The position numbers and the translations under genes are program-made. Below, in pieces: positions 12,091-25,011 of a stretch of 64,000 bases of DNA. Positions within the stretch are counted from its first letter, which is position 1. Each line of letters opens with the position of its first letter. This stretch comes from Alnus glutinosa. Lineage: Eukaryota; Streptophyta; Magnoliopsida; Fagales; Betulaceae. The stretch is from assembly GCF_958979055.1 (NCBI RefSeq), contig NC_084886.1, positions 9,645,654-9,709,653 of the forward strand, written 5' to 3'. The notes under the pieces were generated by a model that saw only the letters and a list, made by a program, of their open reading frames with translations, was not told the DNA's origin and ran no database searches.

Positions 12091-12522
12091 CTGTAAGGTT
12101 TAAGCAACAAATTTAAGTGAGATTTTTTTTTATATTTAAATATTTATTAAATAATTTTAATTTTAATTTTTAGTGTATATTTTTTATTTAAATTTTTTTT
12201 TTATTGTTTCTTGCTCTTAATTTGTTTTTCCAAACAAAATGTAGAATGACTTCCAAAAAAAAAAAAAAACAAGAAGAAGTAGAATTCATCTCCACTCCAA
12301 AACATTTAATTTCAACGAATGACATGTTTTGTGTTAAGTTACATATAATTTCTTTTATTCGAAACATTATTTTATTGAATTAACTTAGTCAATCTGTTAA
12401 TTTTATGTTGCAAAATTGATTACTGCTTTAGTGTGCCATTAGTGTAACTTTTTATTTTTCTCTTTCTTTCCTTCTAATATCTTAATACTTTGGGATTCAA
12501 TTTTTTGTATTTTTTTTTTTTT
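11360..12522. other. SEC 5' region and intergenic sequence
   Basis: This lies upstream of SECRET AGENT, which is transcribed leftward. It holds a (CT)n tract at 11590-11619 that may be 5' UTR or promoter, G-box-like CACGTG near 11732-11737, and a poly(A) run at about 12062-12090. No coding segment was recognised. Confidence 0.5.
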
Positions 12523-12538
12523 ACCATAATTGAGACTT

Positions 12539-13335
12539 TTTTTTTTTTTTTGATAACATGAAATTCATAGAATTAATCAAGAGCTCTCATCAATTACAAT
12601 AGGAAGGATAAAGGGAGGACACTCCCCCACCCGCTTAAAGTTTAAAGACTAATTCAAAGCAGTTTTAGCTAATACATGAACTGCCTTATTTGCTCCACGT
12701 TTAACGTGCCTAACTGCAAAAGAGCTGAACTCCTGAAGTTTAGAACGAATGTACTCAATGACCTGACCATACTAGTTCCAACAAGGAAAATCTTGGCACA
12801 CAACATTGACAACAGTAAGACAGCCACCTTCAAACATGACACGACCAAAACTTTGATCGTTACACATCTGAATCGCCCTCCACAAAGCCACAGCCTCCGT
12901 CGTACTCGAGTCATGGACCTGAGGAATAACTTGTGCCAACGCTGCTATCACTTTCCCTATTCCATCCCGTAAAACTGCTCCTATTCCCATGGTCCTCAAC
13001 GATGCATTAAGGGCCGCATCCCAATTCAGCTTCAGTAAACCCCCCGAGGGAGGCACCCACCGAAAAACCTCATGTCTCCATTTGAGAAACCATTATGTCA
13101 GAGCCACCCCTGTGCATGGTGTAATTAGCCAGAGTTTCTTAAGTCTGGAACACCACCTACTGGGAGGAGAGAAGCCCCTGTCAAGGACTAATGAATTCCG
13201 TCAAAGCTACAATAGTCTAGCTACGGTTAAGGCAAAAATAAAATCATCTTCATTCAACATCTTCATTCAACATCTCCCATACCTGTTTAAACAAACCCAT
13301 CCCACCACTCTCCTGCAAAGCAAGGTTTTGCACCG
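12539..13335 (-). mobile_element. 5'-truncated LINE with RNase H-like C-terminus
   Basis: A 797-base minus-strand insertion starts with poly(T) and is bracketed by a perfect 16-base duplication, ACCATAATTGAGACTT, at 12523-12538 and 13336-13351. It encodes the RNase H-like domain of a plant LINE: LKLNWDAALNASLRTMGIGA, then a V-L-R-D-G strand and T-E-A-V-A-L-W-R-A helix (12772-13056). This continues after a frameshift at 12669-12914. The first acidic residue and the T-E-A motif typical of RVT_3 domains are visible. Dead copy. Confidence 0.85.
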
Positions 13336-13351
13336 ACCATAATTGAGACTT

Positions 13352-15123
13352 AATTAAAGAGTATTGACTAACCATTTTACCATCATTAGAGCCTTAAAAT
13401 ATTTGTTATTAATCAAAACTTAATTATATTATTACTAATTAGGGCTACATTCCATTGAGGGCGGCCGCCTAATAAACCTAGCCATTGAGCCGGCCATGTC
13501 AATCTCAAAACAATCAAAATCTAATTATTATTTCTATCATTAAAGACAACTCAACCATCAATTTAACTTTTTTCATAAAAACCGAACCCTCAAAATCTCA
13601 ACATATTATCCACCCATTCGAAATTCATCCAATAAAATTCACAGAACACCAAGGGTTAAAATCTTTAAGCACTACATGTATGTGTGCTGCTATGTTTCTC
13701 CATCCCAACGAATGTCCATTAACAGTTTGATCCCAACTTAACATAAAAAAAATCCATACATATTGAGACTAAAATTAAATACATGCAATGAGTTAAAGGA
13801 TTATTAATATAAAAGAGGATTACCCATTTAGAGATTAACTCAAACTAGTACCAAATATCGACCAAACTTTTTTGGGTGTCCGAAAGGGAAATTTAAATTT
13901 TCACAAAAACACCACAAATTCTATGGGTATCACTAAAAAACATAAATACATTATAACACCCCTGAATTTTTCTCCCAACTATGAAGAATATAGACTATTT
14001 TGGGCTAGACAAAAGCCCAAATTTTTTAGGGCTAGATATTTTTAGGAAAAAAAAAAAAAAAACCTCACTCATCGGCGTAGTCGCTCATCCTTTGTTTCGA
14101 TAGTTATTGATTTCCTCATTCTAAAGCTTTCATCTTCTATATATTTTACTTCAAATGTTGAATTTTGGTGAATAATTAGAAGATTAAGCTTCTTGTTTGA
14201 GATGCTCATAGGATGGTTTCGGTTGATATGAGAAATTTTAGGATGATTATATTATCCTATGGTTATCTAGAGTTCTAGTGTATTTGTACTAGAATAAATG
14301 AAAAGGCTTGAAAATTTTCCACAACTCGGGCTTTTATATAATGTGTATGACATTATTTTTCGCTCTATGATCAAGGTTAAATATAATTAGTAGCACTTTC
14401 AGTTGCCAATGTTAGGGTAAAAATATAATTTAATTATACGAGTTAAGCGAGTTGACACCAATTTGACCAATTTATTAATAATGTCTTATTTGGTTGATTT
14501 GAACCTTATTACGCTAAGTTTTTCGTATTGAGTTCACAGAATATGTCAAATATTACCCATCCTACCGTCTAGCCTTAGTGATTATCTCTCTACCACTATA
14601 GCCGGAGTGCAAAGAAGGTGACAATTTGACTTTCTTTGGCCAAATCACCATAAATTAGTCAATTTTAGATCATGTTTGTAGTCAATCTATCCTACCTCTG
14701 AAGCACCAGTTAATCCTCCAAAAGTCCTAGAAAACCTAAATTATAGCCAAAACCGCATGCCACCCATGATCCAAGGCGGCCAAAATTTCAAAATTTTCCT
14801 ACATTGATCACGTAGAGATATGTCTTCTGATGTGTTCTTTTTATTTTATAATATCAATTTGAAATTTTTTCTTTTACTATGTATTTTTTATGTGCTAGAT
14901 ATAATAATGGTTGTAAAATTTGATGTTAATAAAATTGGTAAAATAAAGGCTAAAGGAACTTATCGGAAAAGAGGAAAGCGCATGAGGCGTGTTTGAAAAA
15001 TTACCAAAAAATCTAATGGAAATAGCGTATTAGATGCCTAGAGCATGAATAAGAAATAGGGTAATGATATTATGTGATTTAACATACGATATTTTATCAT
15101 TTATCAACTATATGACCATAACG

Positions 15124-15187
<64 letters not shown>

Positions 15188-15277
15188 AATTTTAGGCCTT
15201 CATTAAGATCATCATCAAACATTACAAGTCTTCGAAGTTATAGAATCATTAATAAGATTTGGGTATTCTTCCATCCA
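13352..15277. other. AT-rich intergenic DNA without recognisable genes
   Basis: No conserved protein segment was seen. Features are a NotI-type GCGGCCGC at about 13461-13468, a run near 13950-14060 with ATAACACCCCTG and paired TTTGGGCT/AGCCCAAA motifs, and a (TA)n tract at about 15126-15183. The ATAACACCCC segment resembles the left terminus of the solo LTR that follows and may be an older, broken relative. Confidence 0.5.
15126..15183. repeat. (TA)n microsatellite
   Basis: About 28 TA units, uninterrupted, just left of the solo LTR. Confidence 0.9.
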
Positions 15278-15282
15278 TATTT

Positions 15283-17643
15283 TGTAACACCCCCGAGAAT
15301 TAACTAACATATAGTGAACTTGATGCGCCTCCCAATACTCATTTACAAGCCCTAATAGATATATCTAACTAGTTAACCTTGTATACAAAAAAATAGCGAA
15401 AATAATTGAAACATACACAAGATAACATCTAAATAATTCCATAAAACATAAAATATCATGAGCAAATACTAAAAGTCTCAAAAATTAAACTTAATAACCA
15501 AAATATTACAATTCTCAAAATAACTTCAAATCATCAATAGGTAAAGGAAACTCCAACATAATAAAAGTCTCAACTAAACATCATATATTACGGTCGAGCC
15601 TTAATAAGAAGAATCAAATAAAGAATCCCGATCATCTCGCTATGCATATTTGACAAAGCACCGGCTCACACCGTCGTGGACAACTCACGTGAGTCTGATA
15701 AGGACAAACAATATCTTCCTTGATTGGGTCCCTAATTCTATGGAAATTATTAGACAAAGTCATGTGATAGACAAAATCCTGAGATATGTTTTAAGTATAT
15801 GTTACAATATATGCGATCCTTTCCTTATACTGTATCATTCTTGGTTTGAGAAGATTGAACCAATGAATATCTTTACCATGTATACCCTATTGTACAACCT
15901 CTGTATATTGCAATAGAAATACTCTCTATCGTCGCCTTGAGATAGAGTTTATCAAAACGTTTTTAATATTACCGTCGTTATCCCACATGCTCTATAACTA
16001 CTCATAGTCTAGCTCCTCAAAATATGATATGGACTATGTCCTCCACAAGTACATACAGTCTCAAATGGGCTTACCATCTAGTTGCTGACTAACTGCAAAA
16101 CATAATTGTATTTCACAGATGGAAATAAAAATCAAGTGAAAGTCCGTGACTTAGTGAAATAAAATCACATAAAAGACAATTGTCCATCTCGTGAACTCAT
16201 AGTTTAACAAAAAAATGTTTTCGCATTAAAATACGTCATTGTGTAAGGCATATTATATTAGTAAAGACGTATGTAATGTATTATAATTATAAATACATGA
16301 TAGATTATGATCACACCGTTATAGCTCAATTCCATATAGTTTATTCGGACCCTTACCCATTATCGATAAGGTTTATGTGTTCTCTAAAGAACCTCTAGTA
16401 CAATACCAATGCCTCAATACGCACAAACTAGCAGTCAACATAAAATAATTACTCTGGCTTTGACCTCGGGCAGCCACACTTCTAATAATGTCATATGGTC
16501 GTGACCACCATGCGTAATGGTTGCACTGGTCACTCAATTGACCTCTTGGATCGGAGCCAATGGCATAACATAAAATAAAACTAACCGAACCATAGGGCTT
16601 TACCCATATATTGGTAGCCCATGACACAAGGTAATGTCATGCGATACAACTTATTTGAACTTTATTTTATATGCATGCATGATAAAATACTTACACGAGC
16701 TCATCTCATAAACTTAGTTATATCCAATACACCAAATAAATAGTTCATGTGTTTATAAAGTATAGTTCGTGCAAATAAAAGTCATGTACAGTTTCGTTCA
16801 TATGAACATAGTATGCTAAAAATGATGCCTAGTATCAATGTGAGGTTCACTCACTTGAGTCATAGAAAAAGTCCTCAAAACTAATATCAAACTCTCTACT
16901 GTGGTCCTCCGCAAAAACCCTAGTGTTAGCCAACTATCTACCTATCTATGACAAAAAACTAACATGGTTCTGAAACAGCCTGAGATCATTACCAAACCCA
17001 AAAATGACCCTACCAAACCCTAGGATGAGTCATACGATTTCTGAAAATTCTAAGGGTTCAATCTACTCAACATCTACGGTCTAAAACAATAAAAACAAAC
17101 TCATACAATTTACGGTTTCTAAACAACCCAAACAATGTCATCAATACGAAACAATAATCAAATACACGAGAAAACGCATCGTACATACTGACCTATGGAG
17201 AAAAACCATGCAACAACGAATAACTTGTTAAACAAGACGTCTCACTAACACTGTGAGCCTTAGAAACTCCCAAATACAACCACAAATTAAAGAAACAACA
17301 CGTCTCTCTTCAACTCGATACTCCAATAACCTGTGAGAACCTTGGAATTTGTGTAAATAGGTTGAGAGAATCTTAAGGATGATTTTTTCTTTTCTTTTTT
17401 TGTTTAAAAAAGAAAAGATGTTAAGGATGATTTAATAGGCTTTAGAAAACCTTAAAATCGCATTTAGAAGTAAGATGATTGTTCTTGTAAAAGGGATGAT
17501 CAATCTTTAGGGTTTATGAACCCCTGAGATCAATCCTTCATGTTAGGTCAAAAAATTAATTATGAACCATCCAAATCTGATTCCAACTAACCCTAGGGTC
17601 CACAATATTGTATCTTTAATTGGGTTAGGATTAGGGTATTACA
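15283..17643. mobile_element. solo LTR of an LTR retrotransposon
   Basis: The 2,361-base segment begins TGTAACACCCCC and ends AGGGTATTACA, so it has the TG..CA termini expected of an LTR, here with an extended short inverted repeat. The five bases on each side are identical (TATTT at 15278-15282 and 17644-17648), the expected integrase target duplication. No gag or pol coding was recognised inside and no second LTR flanks it, so it is best read as a solo LTR left by recombination. A small hairpin lies near 17375-17430. Superfamily not determined. Confidence 0.75.
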
Positions 17644-17789
17644 TATTTGCTATGAAGATTGTCGAAGTGCCACATTCATCAAATGATGTATTGCCATGTT
17701 TACTTCTATTTTGACATGCATCATTACCGTGATCGCAGACTGTGAAGTATTTTGTAGCAAGTATAGTAATTTAATTAATGATTCAAAGA

Positions 17790-19260
17790 TAACGCATGTA
17801 TTATTTCAGAGCATCGCCCTTCAATATAATATTATGTATTCCTAGATCTCTACCAAATTTTACCTCCTTACATGCTGCAAAAGCCTTTGCAACAATTGGG
17901 TCAGTTATATACGGCTTGGTTGAGCACATGATTTCTAGGACCTTTCCCTCATGGTCTTTAACAATTACGCACATGCCAATCACCTTTAGTGTCTCATCAA
18001 TAGCCGCATCCCAATTAATTTGGATCACACAACAAGGGGTAACCATCCATCTTGGTAATAGTGTATTTACAGTATGCGCCACTTTAATTTTCGTCTTCAT
18101 CCACTACTTTGCACTTCTTACAAGTTGGGCAAGGTGTATGGGATCTTATCCAAATACCATTATATTTATGCGGAGCCAAATTATTCTGTCTACTGTGACC
18201 ATTAATTCAAACTGCTCATTGTCAAGCTTTTTTAATAGTTCGCTTTACTATATGAATAAAATCCCCTTAACTGTTGGAACATTTTTGAATTTTTTTAATG
18301 TAACCCCCTCACAAATCATTTGATGATGGACATCGCCACATAATATGACATGTAGTTTACACCTCCACTCCACAAATTGGGCACAAATAATTGTTAGTAA
18401 TCATTTTTTTTTAAAAAAAAATATATTTTCTTTGGTTGATGCCAAATAATTGCATGCCTTCCAAATAAACGTTTTCAGCACATTCAAGACATTTAGATTC
18501 AAAAACATTTTCCACACATTGCTATACACAAAGGCATTGGAGTTTTCACCCAAAGCTTCTATGAATCTATTTTTTTTCATATGGTATGCACTTTTTATTG
18601 AAAATTTTCATGTTGACGCACCGCTCCAAATTAATTGATTAGTTTGTCTATTGGTATTGATCGCCCTACTGCATATTCTTTTGAGCTCCATCTTCATTAA
18701 AAATCTCATTTACTAGAGGCACGGTCCACCACCTAATATTAATTTATTAGAGGCACGTTCTACTACCTAGTATCTTCGTCAATGAGTTCCTTGACTCTTT
18801 CATTCTTGTCCAACCTTGTGACAGACGCACCGTAAAGGTTGACGGATTTAGGAACCATTTGTCGTCCCAAATTATGATATTATACCTATCCCCCACATGT
18901 CACACAAGCCTTGCCTTTAGGAGATCCTTGGCATGCCATATACTTATTCATGCATAGGATGACCTATGTCCTGAAAGAGAATCTAAGAAATTTTATCACG
19001 GGTAACATTTCTCATTAAAAATTTACACCACCAACGTATCTAGCATTTGGACCAAATGTCACCCTTGCTTAGCCAACATAACTCTTTTAAAACATTCAAA
19101 TTTTCTAAACCCTAAGCCAAATATAGATTTTGAACACCCCAATTTAGCCCAATTCATCCAAATAATTTTTGACTCATTATCCTTATGTATCCACTAGAAA
19201 CGGGCATCAACAAATTAATTTATTTACACAAAAATTTTAGCAATTGGAACACACTTATAT
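17790..19260 (-). mobile_element. degraded LINE remnant (zinc-knuckle and RNase H part)
   Basis: On the minus strand 17801-18100 encodes an RNase H-like fragment (INWDAAIDETLKVIGMCVIV, K-D-H-E-G-K, then an A-K-A-F-A-A-C-K helix). Upstream of it, about 18310-18400 reads as a C-x-x-C-G..C-H-I-M-W-R-C-P segment like the zf-RVT region at the end of LINE reverse transcriptases. Stops and frameshifts are frequent. The region to 19260 looks like further decayed LINE sequence, but I cannot align it by eye. Confidence 0.65.
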
Positions 19261-19505
19261 TATATGTTGGAATAACTTGAATTACCGCATTGAGGATAGT
19301 CTTTTTTTTATTTTTGCTTGTGATTAATTTTTTTTTTCCTTCCACTCATTAATACTGCTCCATATTTGCTCCTTTATATTATATATTATATGTTGGAATA
19401 ACTTGAATTACCGCATCGAGAATAGTATTTTTTTTTGCCTGTGATTAATTTTATTTTTTCCTTTCGCTCATTAATACAGATCCATATTCGCTCCCTTATA
19501 TTCTT
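19258..19505. repeat. tandem duplication, period about 126
   Basis: Two adjacent copies, starting at about 19261 and 19387, share TATATGTTGGAATAACTTGA and then ATTACCGCAT. They also share a T-rich block and a CTCATTAATAC block in the same order with scattered differences. The duplication lies between the LINE remnant and the eS8 promoter. Confidence 0.75.
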
Positions 19506-19784
19506 GAAGGTGATTTTCCAACAACAGGCAACTACAAATCAAGAAAAATGTTATATGTAATTAAACAGACATACTTCCCATTAATTAATATATATGATTA
19601 CGATATATACTAATTAAAATTAAATATGTTTCGACAAAAAATATATATAATTTTTTTTTGATACTTACCAAATCGTATCCGGTTGCAACAGGAGGATAGG
19701 GAAGTAGACTTGGATCGGGTCGGACTGTGACTGATATATAAGCGGAATGACGAAACCAACCTCGCTTGTCAACCTTCTTAAAAA

Positions 19785-19793
19785 CTAGGGTTT
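19785..19793 (-). promoter_or_regulatory. telo-box-like element upstream of eS8
   Basis: CTAGGGTTT on the plus strand reads AAACCCTAG on the minus, matching the telo-box (AAACCCTA core) common in promoters of plant ribosomal protein and translation genes. It lies about 120 bases before the ATG. Role inferred from position and family precedent. Confidence 0.5.
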
Positions 19794-19911
19794 CCGCATA
19801 TAAAAGCCACCATCTAAAACACAGCAGGAGGCGCTGAAGGTGAGCCGAAGTAGGCAGAGTCGCTAGAAGAAGCAGGCCTCGTGCCCTCGATCTCTCTCAC
19901 CCTCTGCAACC

Positions 19912-22900
19912 ATGGGTAACGCAATCATCCCCGAATCTCTCTCTTTCTCTCTCTCTCTCTCTCGCTCGCTCGTTTGCTCGATCGCTAATGGAGGTCTGTG
20001 GTTGTTATAAATGGCAGGTATCTCGCGTGACTCGATGCACAAGAGGCGTGCCACTGGAGGCAAGAAGAAGGCATGGAGGAAGAAGAGAAAGTAATACGGC
20101 CCACCCTTTCTCACTCACTTATTTATTTAATTATTTATATTATAAGTGAAATATTCTCTTGCACTCTGTTTGGCTGGTCCGAAACGGTACGGGGATTTCC
20201 AATACCAATTTCCCTTAACCTCTGTTATTCTCTTCTTACGTTTTATGAGCATCCCACACAGGGCATTCACATTTCTCTTGTCGGTTGTCGTAGATCTGTT
20301 AGGAACTCTGTCTTCGTTCTGTCTATGGAAATCTGGATATCTGGTTATTTGGGGTTGCCTGATTCTTAAAATCAATGAATAGTTCTTATCCAAAGATGTG
20401 TTTGTGTTTGCGTTTCGATTTTCTTGCCTTAATTTGCTGCTGAAGTCTGGTTATTTGCTTAGAACGTGTAGGAGATGGTTAATTTTTACTCTGTTTCAGT
20501 CACAAAACAGCTCTTGACCTAGTTTCATTTGTTTTGATTCTTTGTTTATTTTGTTATTTCTTCGTTCCCTTGTCCTGATGCTAAGGATTCTTGCAATTTT
20601 GATTATTTGTATCGCGGTTTCCGATCTTGCCTAGTGTGGTGTATCTAAGCATGCGAATTGTTTGTTTGTTTGTAGTCACTGAACTTACGCTCAGTCATTT
20701 CCGAGTCATTTTATGATAGTGTTACATGGTTTATATTCTAATACTAAAGCCGAGTATTGGACTTAAAATTTCTGGGGAAGAAAGGCTTACTTCTCCTACT
20801 TTTGTTTTGCCACCAAATCCATATGTTATATTGCCAAATGTGTGATGCTACCACTTAAATTTATAATTTTTGATGTACTCAAAATTAATATAGTACCAGT
20901 AAGATAAAGCAGTTAGGTTCCTGAATTTCAGGACAGATGAGATGTCTGATTTGACTTTTTCCTGCTATACAACTAATTTTTTCTTTGCTGCAATGCTCAT
21001 GAGTTTTGTTTTTATTTTTTTAATTTGACTTGTGCAGGTATGAGCTTGGCCGTCAGCCTGCAAATACTAAGCTCTCAAGTAACAAGACTGTGAGGCGAAT
21101 TCGTGTTAGAGGAGGCAATGTGAAATGGAGAGCCCTCAGATTGGATACTGGGAATTACTCATGGGGTAGTGAAACTGTCACCCGTAAAACACGTATCCTG
21201 GATGTTGTTTACAATGCTTCAAACAATGAGCTTGTCAGAACGCAAACTCTGGTGAAAAGTGCCATTGTTCAGGTGGATGTTGCCCCATTCAGAGCGTGGT
21301 ACCTTCAGCATTATGGAGTGGACATTGGTAGGAAGAAGAAGGCAGCTGCTAAGAAGGACACTCCTGAGGTACTATAAATGCTTTCTCCCAAATTATTTGC
21401 TTTTATTTAGATTAGTTATTATATGATGTAAAACTGACTGTGACTATAACATAAGAGTACAGTAAAATGTTAATTTCAGAAGTTCTGATTTAGCAATTTG
21501 TTTTGCCTTACTAATGCACATAAAATGTTTGCAAATGCAAATGCACCTCTCGTCCTTGTCTACTCTATTATATAGTTAATAGATATTATTTTCTGACTCT
21601 GCTTTTTAAATATTTAGTGAATTGTCTGGTAGTAAATGCCAGTACATTGATGGCATTTTCCCTTGTTTCTGTTGGCAAATTCTGCAAAGATCCTGAAGCA
21701 ACCAGGTGTAATAGTAAGGGGGATCTTTTCCGAAAATATGGGTGTCTGATACTCTTATTCTGTTTTAGAAAGTTGTATGTTAATGGACTTAGGTTGCTGT
21801 GTTGCTTTGGGTGTTGCATTTAGCTTCCTTGACTATGACTACTTCTAACATCTTACTGGTAGTGATGCTATAATTCAGTTAGGTGATGGTAGCTACTAAC
21901 ATTCTAGGTGCTTTTTTATTTTTTTATTTTTTTTTGGGATGGGGGTTAGTTAGACTATTGTGGCGGGTGAATGTGGTGATTTTGCTTCTAAAGTTATGTT
22001 CAGTACAGGCTTTTGTGATGGTAGTCATGCATGAACTATGTTGTAATTATCTTATGAATCAAACTAAATAGTACAGTCTTTTACAAATGTAGCTGAGCAT
22101 CATGTCTCTACTAGCAATTACTTGCATCTACTTCTACTTTGTAGTCCCTTAAGTGGAGGAAATGTGGTGGGGGTATAAGTTTTCTCTGATTGGTTGATGT
22201 AATTGACAAGTCTCGCTGGATGAGTTTGTCTAATATACTTGATCTGTTTCACAAAATTGATTCTTTTGGTTATTAGTTCTTTAGGTTATTAGGACGTTGG
22301 ACCAATTTATCATTGCCAGCTTATTCTTTGTTCTTAGATATTGACAACTATGCGATACAACAGTTTAATTTTATTGGCCCACATTGGAAGTCTGTAACCT
22401 ATGATAAGTGACAAAATCCCTGGATTAATATTAGTGGCGTGTACCCAGTTTAAAAATGGGATTTAGAGATGTCATTGTTACGGGGGATCCTTCTACTCTA
22501 ATATCTTCCTTGTCTTTAGTTGTTGATTTAATTATAATGTATGAATACAACCCCTTCTATTTGTTCTGAATTCAAAGCCTGCCATTTCATTGATATTGGG
22601 GGTTCTTCCTTTCCCAATGCATGAATGGAGCCTTCTTTTTTGATATCTTCATTTATTGAGCTGCAATGTAACTCTAATGATGACTTATGAACTGTACATT
22701 TCTGTACTGTAAGTGCGGTTTTTTCTCTAGCATAGTGCCATGTGATATTTCTCTGTCCATCTGTTTTTATAGTTTATATTATAATATTTTGAAATAACAA
22801 GTTCCATCATATCACTAAGCAGGAAGGAGAAGGAACTACAGAGGAAACCAAGAAGAGTAACCATGTTGTCAGGAAGATTGAGAAGCGCCAGCAAGGCCGT

Positions 22901-23164
22901 AAACTTGATCCCCATATTGAAGAGCAGTTTAGTAGTGGTAGATTGTTGGCTTGCATCTCTTCTCGACCAGGCCAATGCGGTAGAGCTGATGGGTAAGTCA
23001 AAAGGTCTACTATTTTTTTTTTGTATTCAGCTTTCTGTGTCATCTGATTTTGTTAGCTCCCCATTTTTTTCCCTATCAGATACATCTTGGAAGGAAAAGA
23101 ACTGGAGTTCTATATGAAGAAGATCCAGAGGAAGAAAGGCAAGGCTTCTGGTGCTGCTGCTTAA
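19912..23164 (+). CDS. RPS8: 40S ribosomal protein S8 (eS8)
   Basis: Structural protein of the small cytosolic ribosomal subunit. Exons 19912-19915, 20018-20090, 21038-21368, 22823-22992 and 23080-23164 join to 220 residues, the usual plant eS8 length. The protein begins [20 protein letters not shown], the conserved eS8 N-terminus. It ends in a Lys-rich stretch followed by GKASGAAA and stop. The first coding exon is only ATGG, so the intron starts right after the fourth coding base; the long open frame at 21030 is exon 3, not the true start. An acidic, serine-free insert ([11 protein letters not shown]) follows the KKKAAAKKD segment, as in plant orthologues. A telo-box-like element and CT-rich 5' UTR upstream fit a translation gene. 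Identity is certain by sequence; the paralogue number is unknown. Confidence 0.97.
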
Positions 23165-23831
23165 GCAGTTTATTAGTCATGCAGAGTCTGGTCTCTTTGT
23201 GACTTGTTTTAGTGCGTTTGTGTTCTGTTTAGATGGACCGATGTTTGTCCTTACTAATGCAACTCTCAAGATTTTGCTTGGCATGTCTAGTTGTTTCAAA
23301 TTAGATGCTTTGACTATTTTATTATCCACAAGTAAGTTTTGAGCTAAAATAGCACATGCTGGGTGCTTGTCTCTTTATTGATCATTAGTACTATTTGTTA
23401 TTGTTATAGCTGTGCCCCCTTGCTGCTGTTCGTGATATTTGAATTTGCTTTTGTTTTGTTGCTTTCTTTCTGTAATAATTGTAGTGCTTATTATTATTCC
23501 CAACTCCCAACTCCCAACTCATTATAATGCCCGCCTTCTATGGCATAGTTATTATTGGTTTTTAGATATTTCATCCCAACCACTTAGTCATTTACACACC
23601 CAATTTGGTACGAGGATGGAAAAGTGAGAGGGAGTAAGAGATAGAAATTATGAAAAAAAATGGGGAGCGAGGGAAGAGATTGTTATTCGACATTAAGGGT
23701 ATTTGGTAGGAAACATCGAAAACTGAAAGGATAAAAAAACAAAAACACTCGTATTGCCTTTTTCTCTCCTTTTTTCTTCCCATTCTTTGAAGATCGAAGA
23801 ATGGGCGTCGTTGTTGATGTATACGAGATGG

Positions 23832-23863
<32 letters not shown>

Positions 23864-25011
23864 TCTGTTAATTAAGAAAATGAGGTTCTTTGGATGACCT
23901 TCCGGAACCGCTTTCGCTATGGTTGCCCTCTCCACAGTCCCCACCGATAAGTTTGTCGTCATTCAGGTTGCTCTTCTTCCCTTTGGAAATTCTGCTGCTT
24001 AGGCCTACAAAGACCCAACGTGATTAAGCACACTCTCCCAACACATTGGAAAGGTACCGCTTTTGAAAAGCTTGGGAGAAAATCTGGAGCGCTACATAAT
24101 AAGAGTTAGCTTTATGAAAGATTAGTGGATTTGATAGGAATTCGAGTTGTTCTATGAAATTAAATTGTTCCTAATGTAGGCACCAAAGACTAATCATCTT
24201 CTATTTGATTTGATCTTGCCAATCCCATGCGTAGCTGACTTCTTAAGTTTCGTTTATATTTGTGGTTTCAAAATATGCGAGCGCTAACGTGAAAGCCATT
24301 GCACATCCATTTTCTTGCCCTTTAGGCTTCACTAATAACATAAAAAGGGCACCACTTCTCTAATAACATCATGCTCTTATTAAAAATATCAATTTTAAGA
24401 CATCATTGGAAAACATGATTTTTAAAATTTCTTGCTCCTTAGGCTTTACTAATAACATAGAAAGAACACCACTTTTCGAGTAACATCAAGCTCTTATTAA
24501 AAAGTATCAATTTTAAGACATCATTAAAAAACCTAATTTTTAAAAACCCAGTTAAAAAAATTTGATAAAACCGTAATTCGACCTTTAAAATCGTTTTTTG
24601 TTAATTAAAAAAAAATTGCCTGAAAACGAATCCTAAGAATATAGAGGCCAAAATTCTTTCCTATACGTTAGTTCTTTTGTTGCCCGGGCCATATAAATAT
24701 TGAATATCTCTCACAACAGGTCAGCTATCTACTCTGGCTGGTGATCAGAGTCAAAAGTTTCAGATTTGTCTATTTTTCTCTCTCTAACTTATACAAATCT
24801 TAATCACAAAGCCTTGAGTTTTATTTGATTTTGAGCAGCCTTTTACACCTTATAGTAAACACATTACTTGGGTCTTTCTGGACCGTGACAATAACTACTA
24901 ATATACATTCCACGACTCCTCACCAAATCCAACACACAGCCTCAATTCTTTAACCGTTGTTGCCTTGACTACAGAAGAGAGAAAGGGTCACTGAGAGGGG
25001 GCAGCTCTGTT
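23165..25011. other. intergenic DNA between eS8 and the FKBP gene
   Basis: The 3' ends of two convergent genes face each other here, so both 3' UTRs lie at its edges. It contains a (TA)n tract near 23836-23863 and a tandem duplication at 24314-24545. No further coding region was recognised. Confidence 0.6.
24314..24545. repeat. tandem duplication, period about 117
   Basis: Two adjacent copies begin near 24314 and 24431. They share a CTTGC..CTTTAGGCTT start, ACTAATAACATA, a CACCACTT block, CTCTTATTAAAAA and TATCAATTTTAAGACATCAT in the same order. Differences are scattered, so the duplication is not very recent. Confidence 0.8.

Noticed and set aside
21030..21377. Reading 21030-21377 as an intact small gene
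   Set aside because: It is exon 3 of eS8 with flanking intron bases at each end; the 5' start lies in an intron acceptor.
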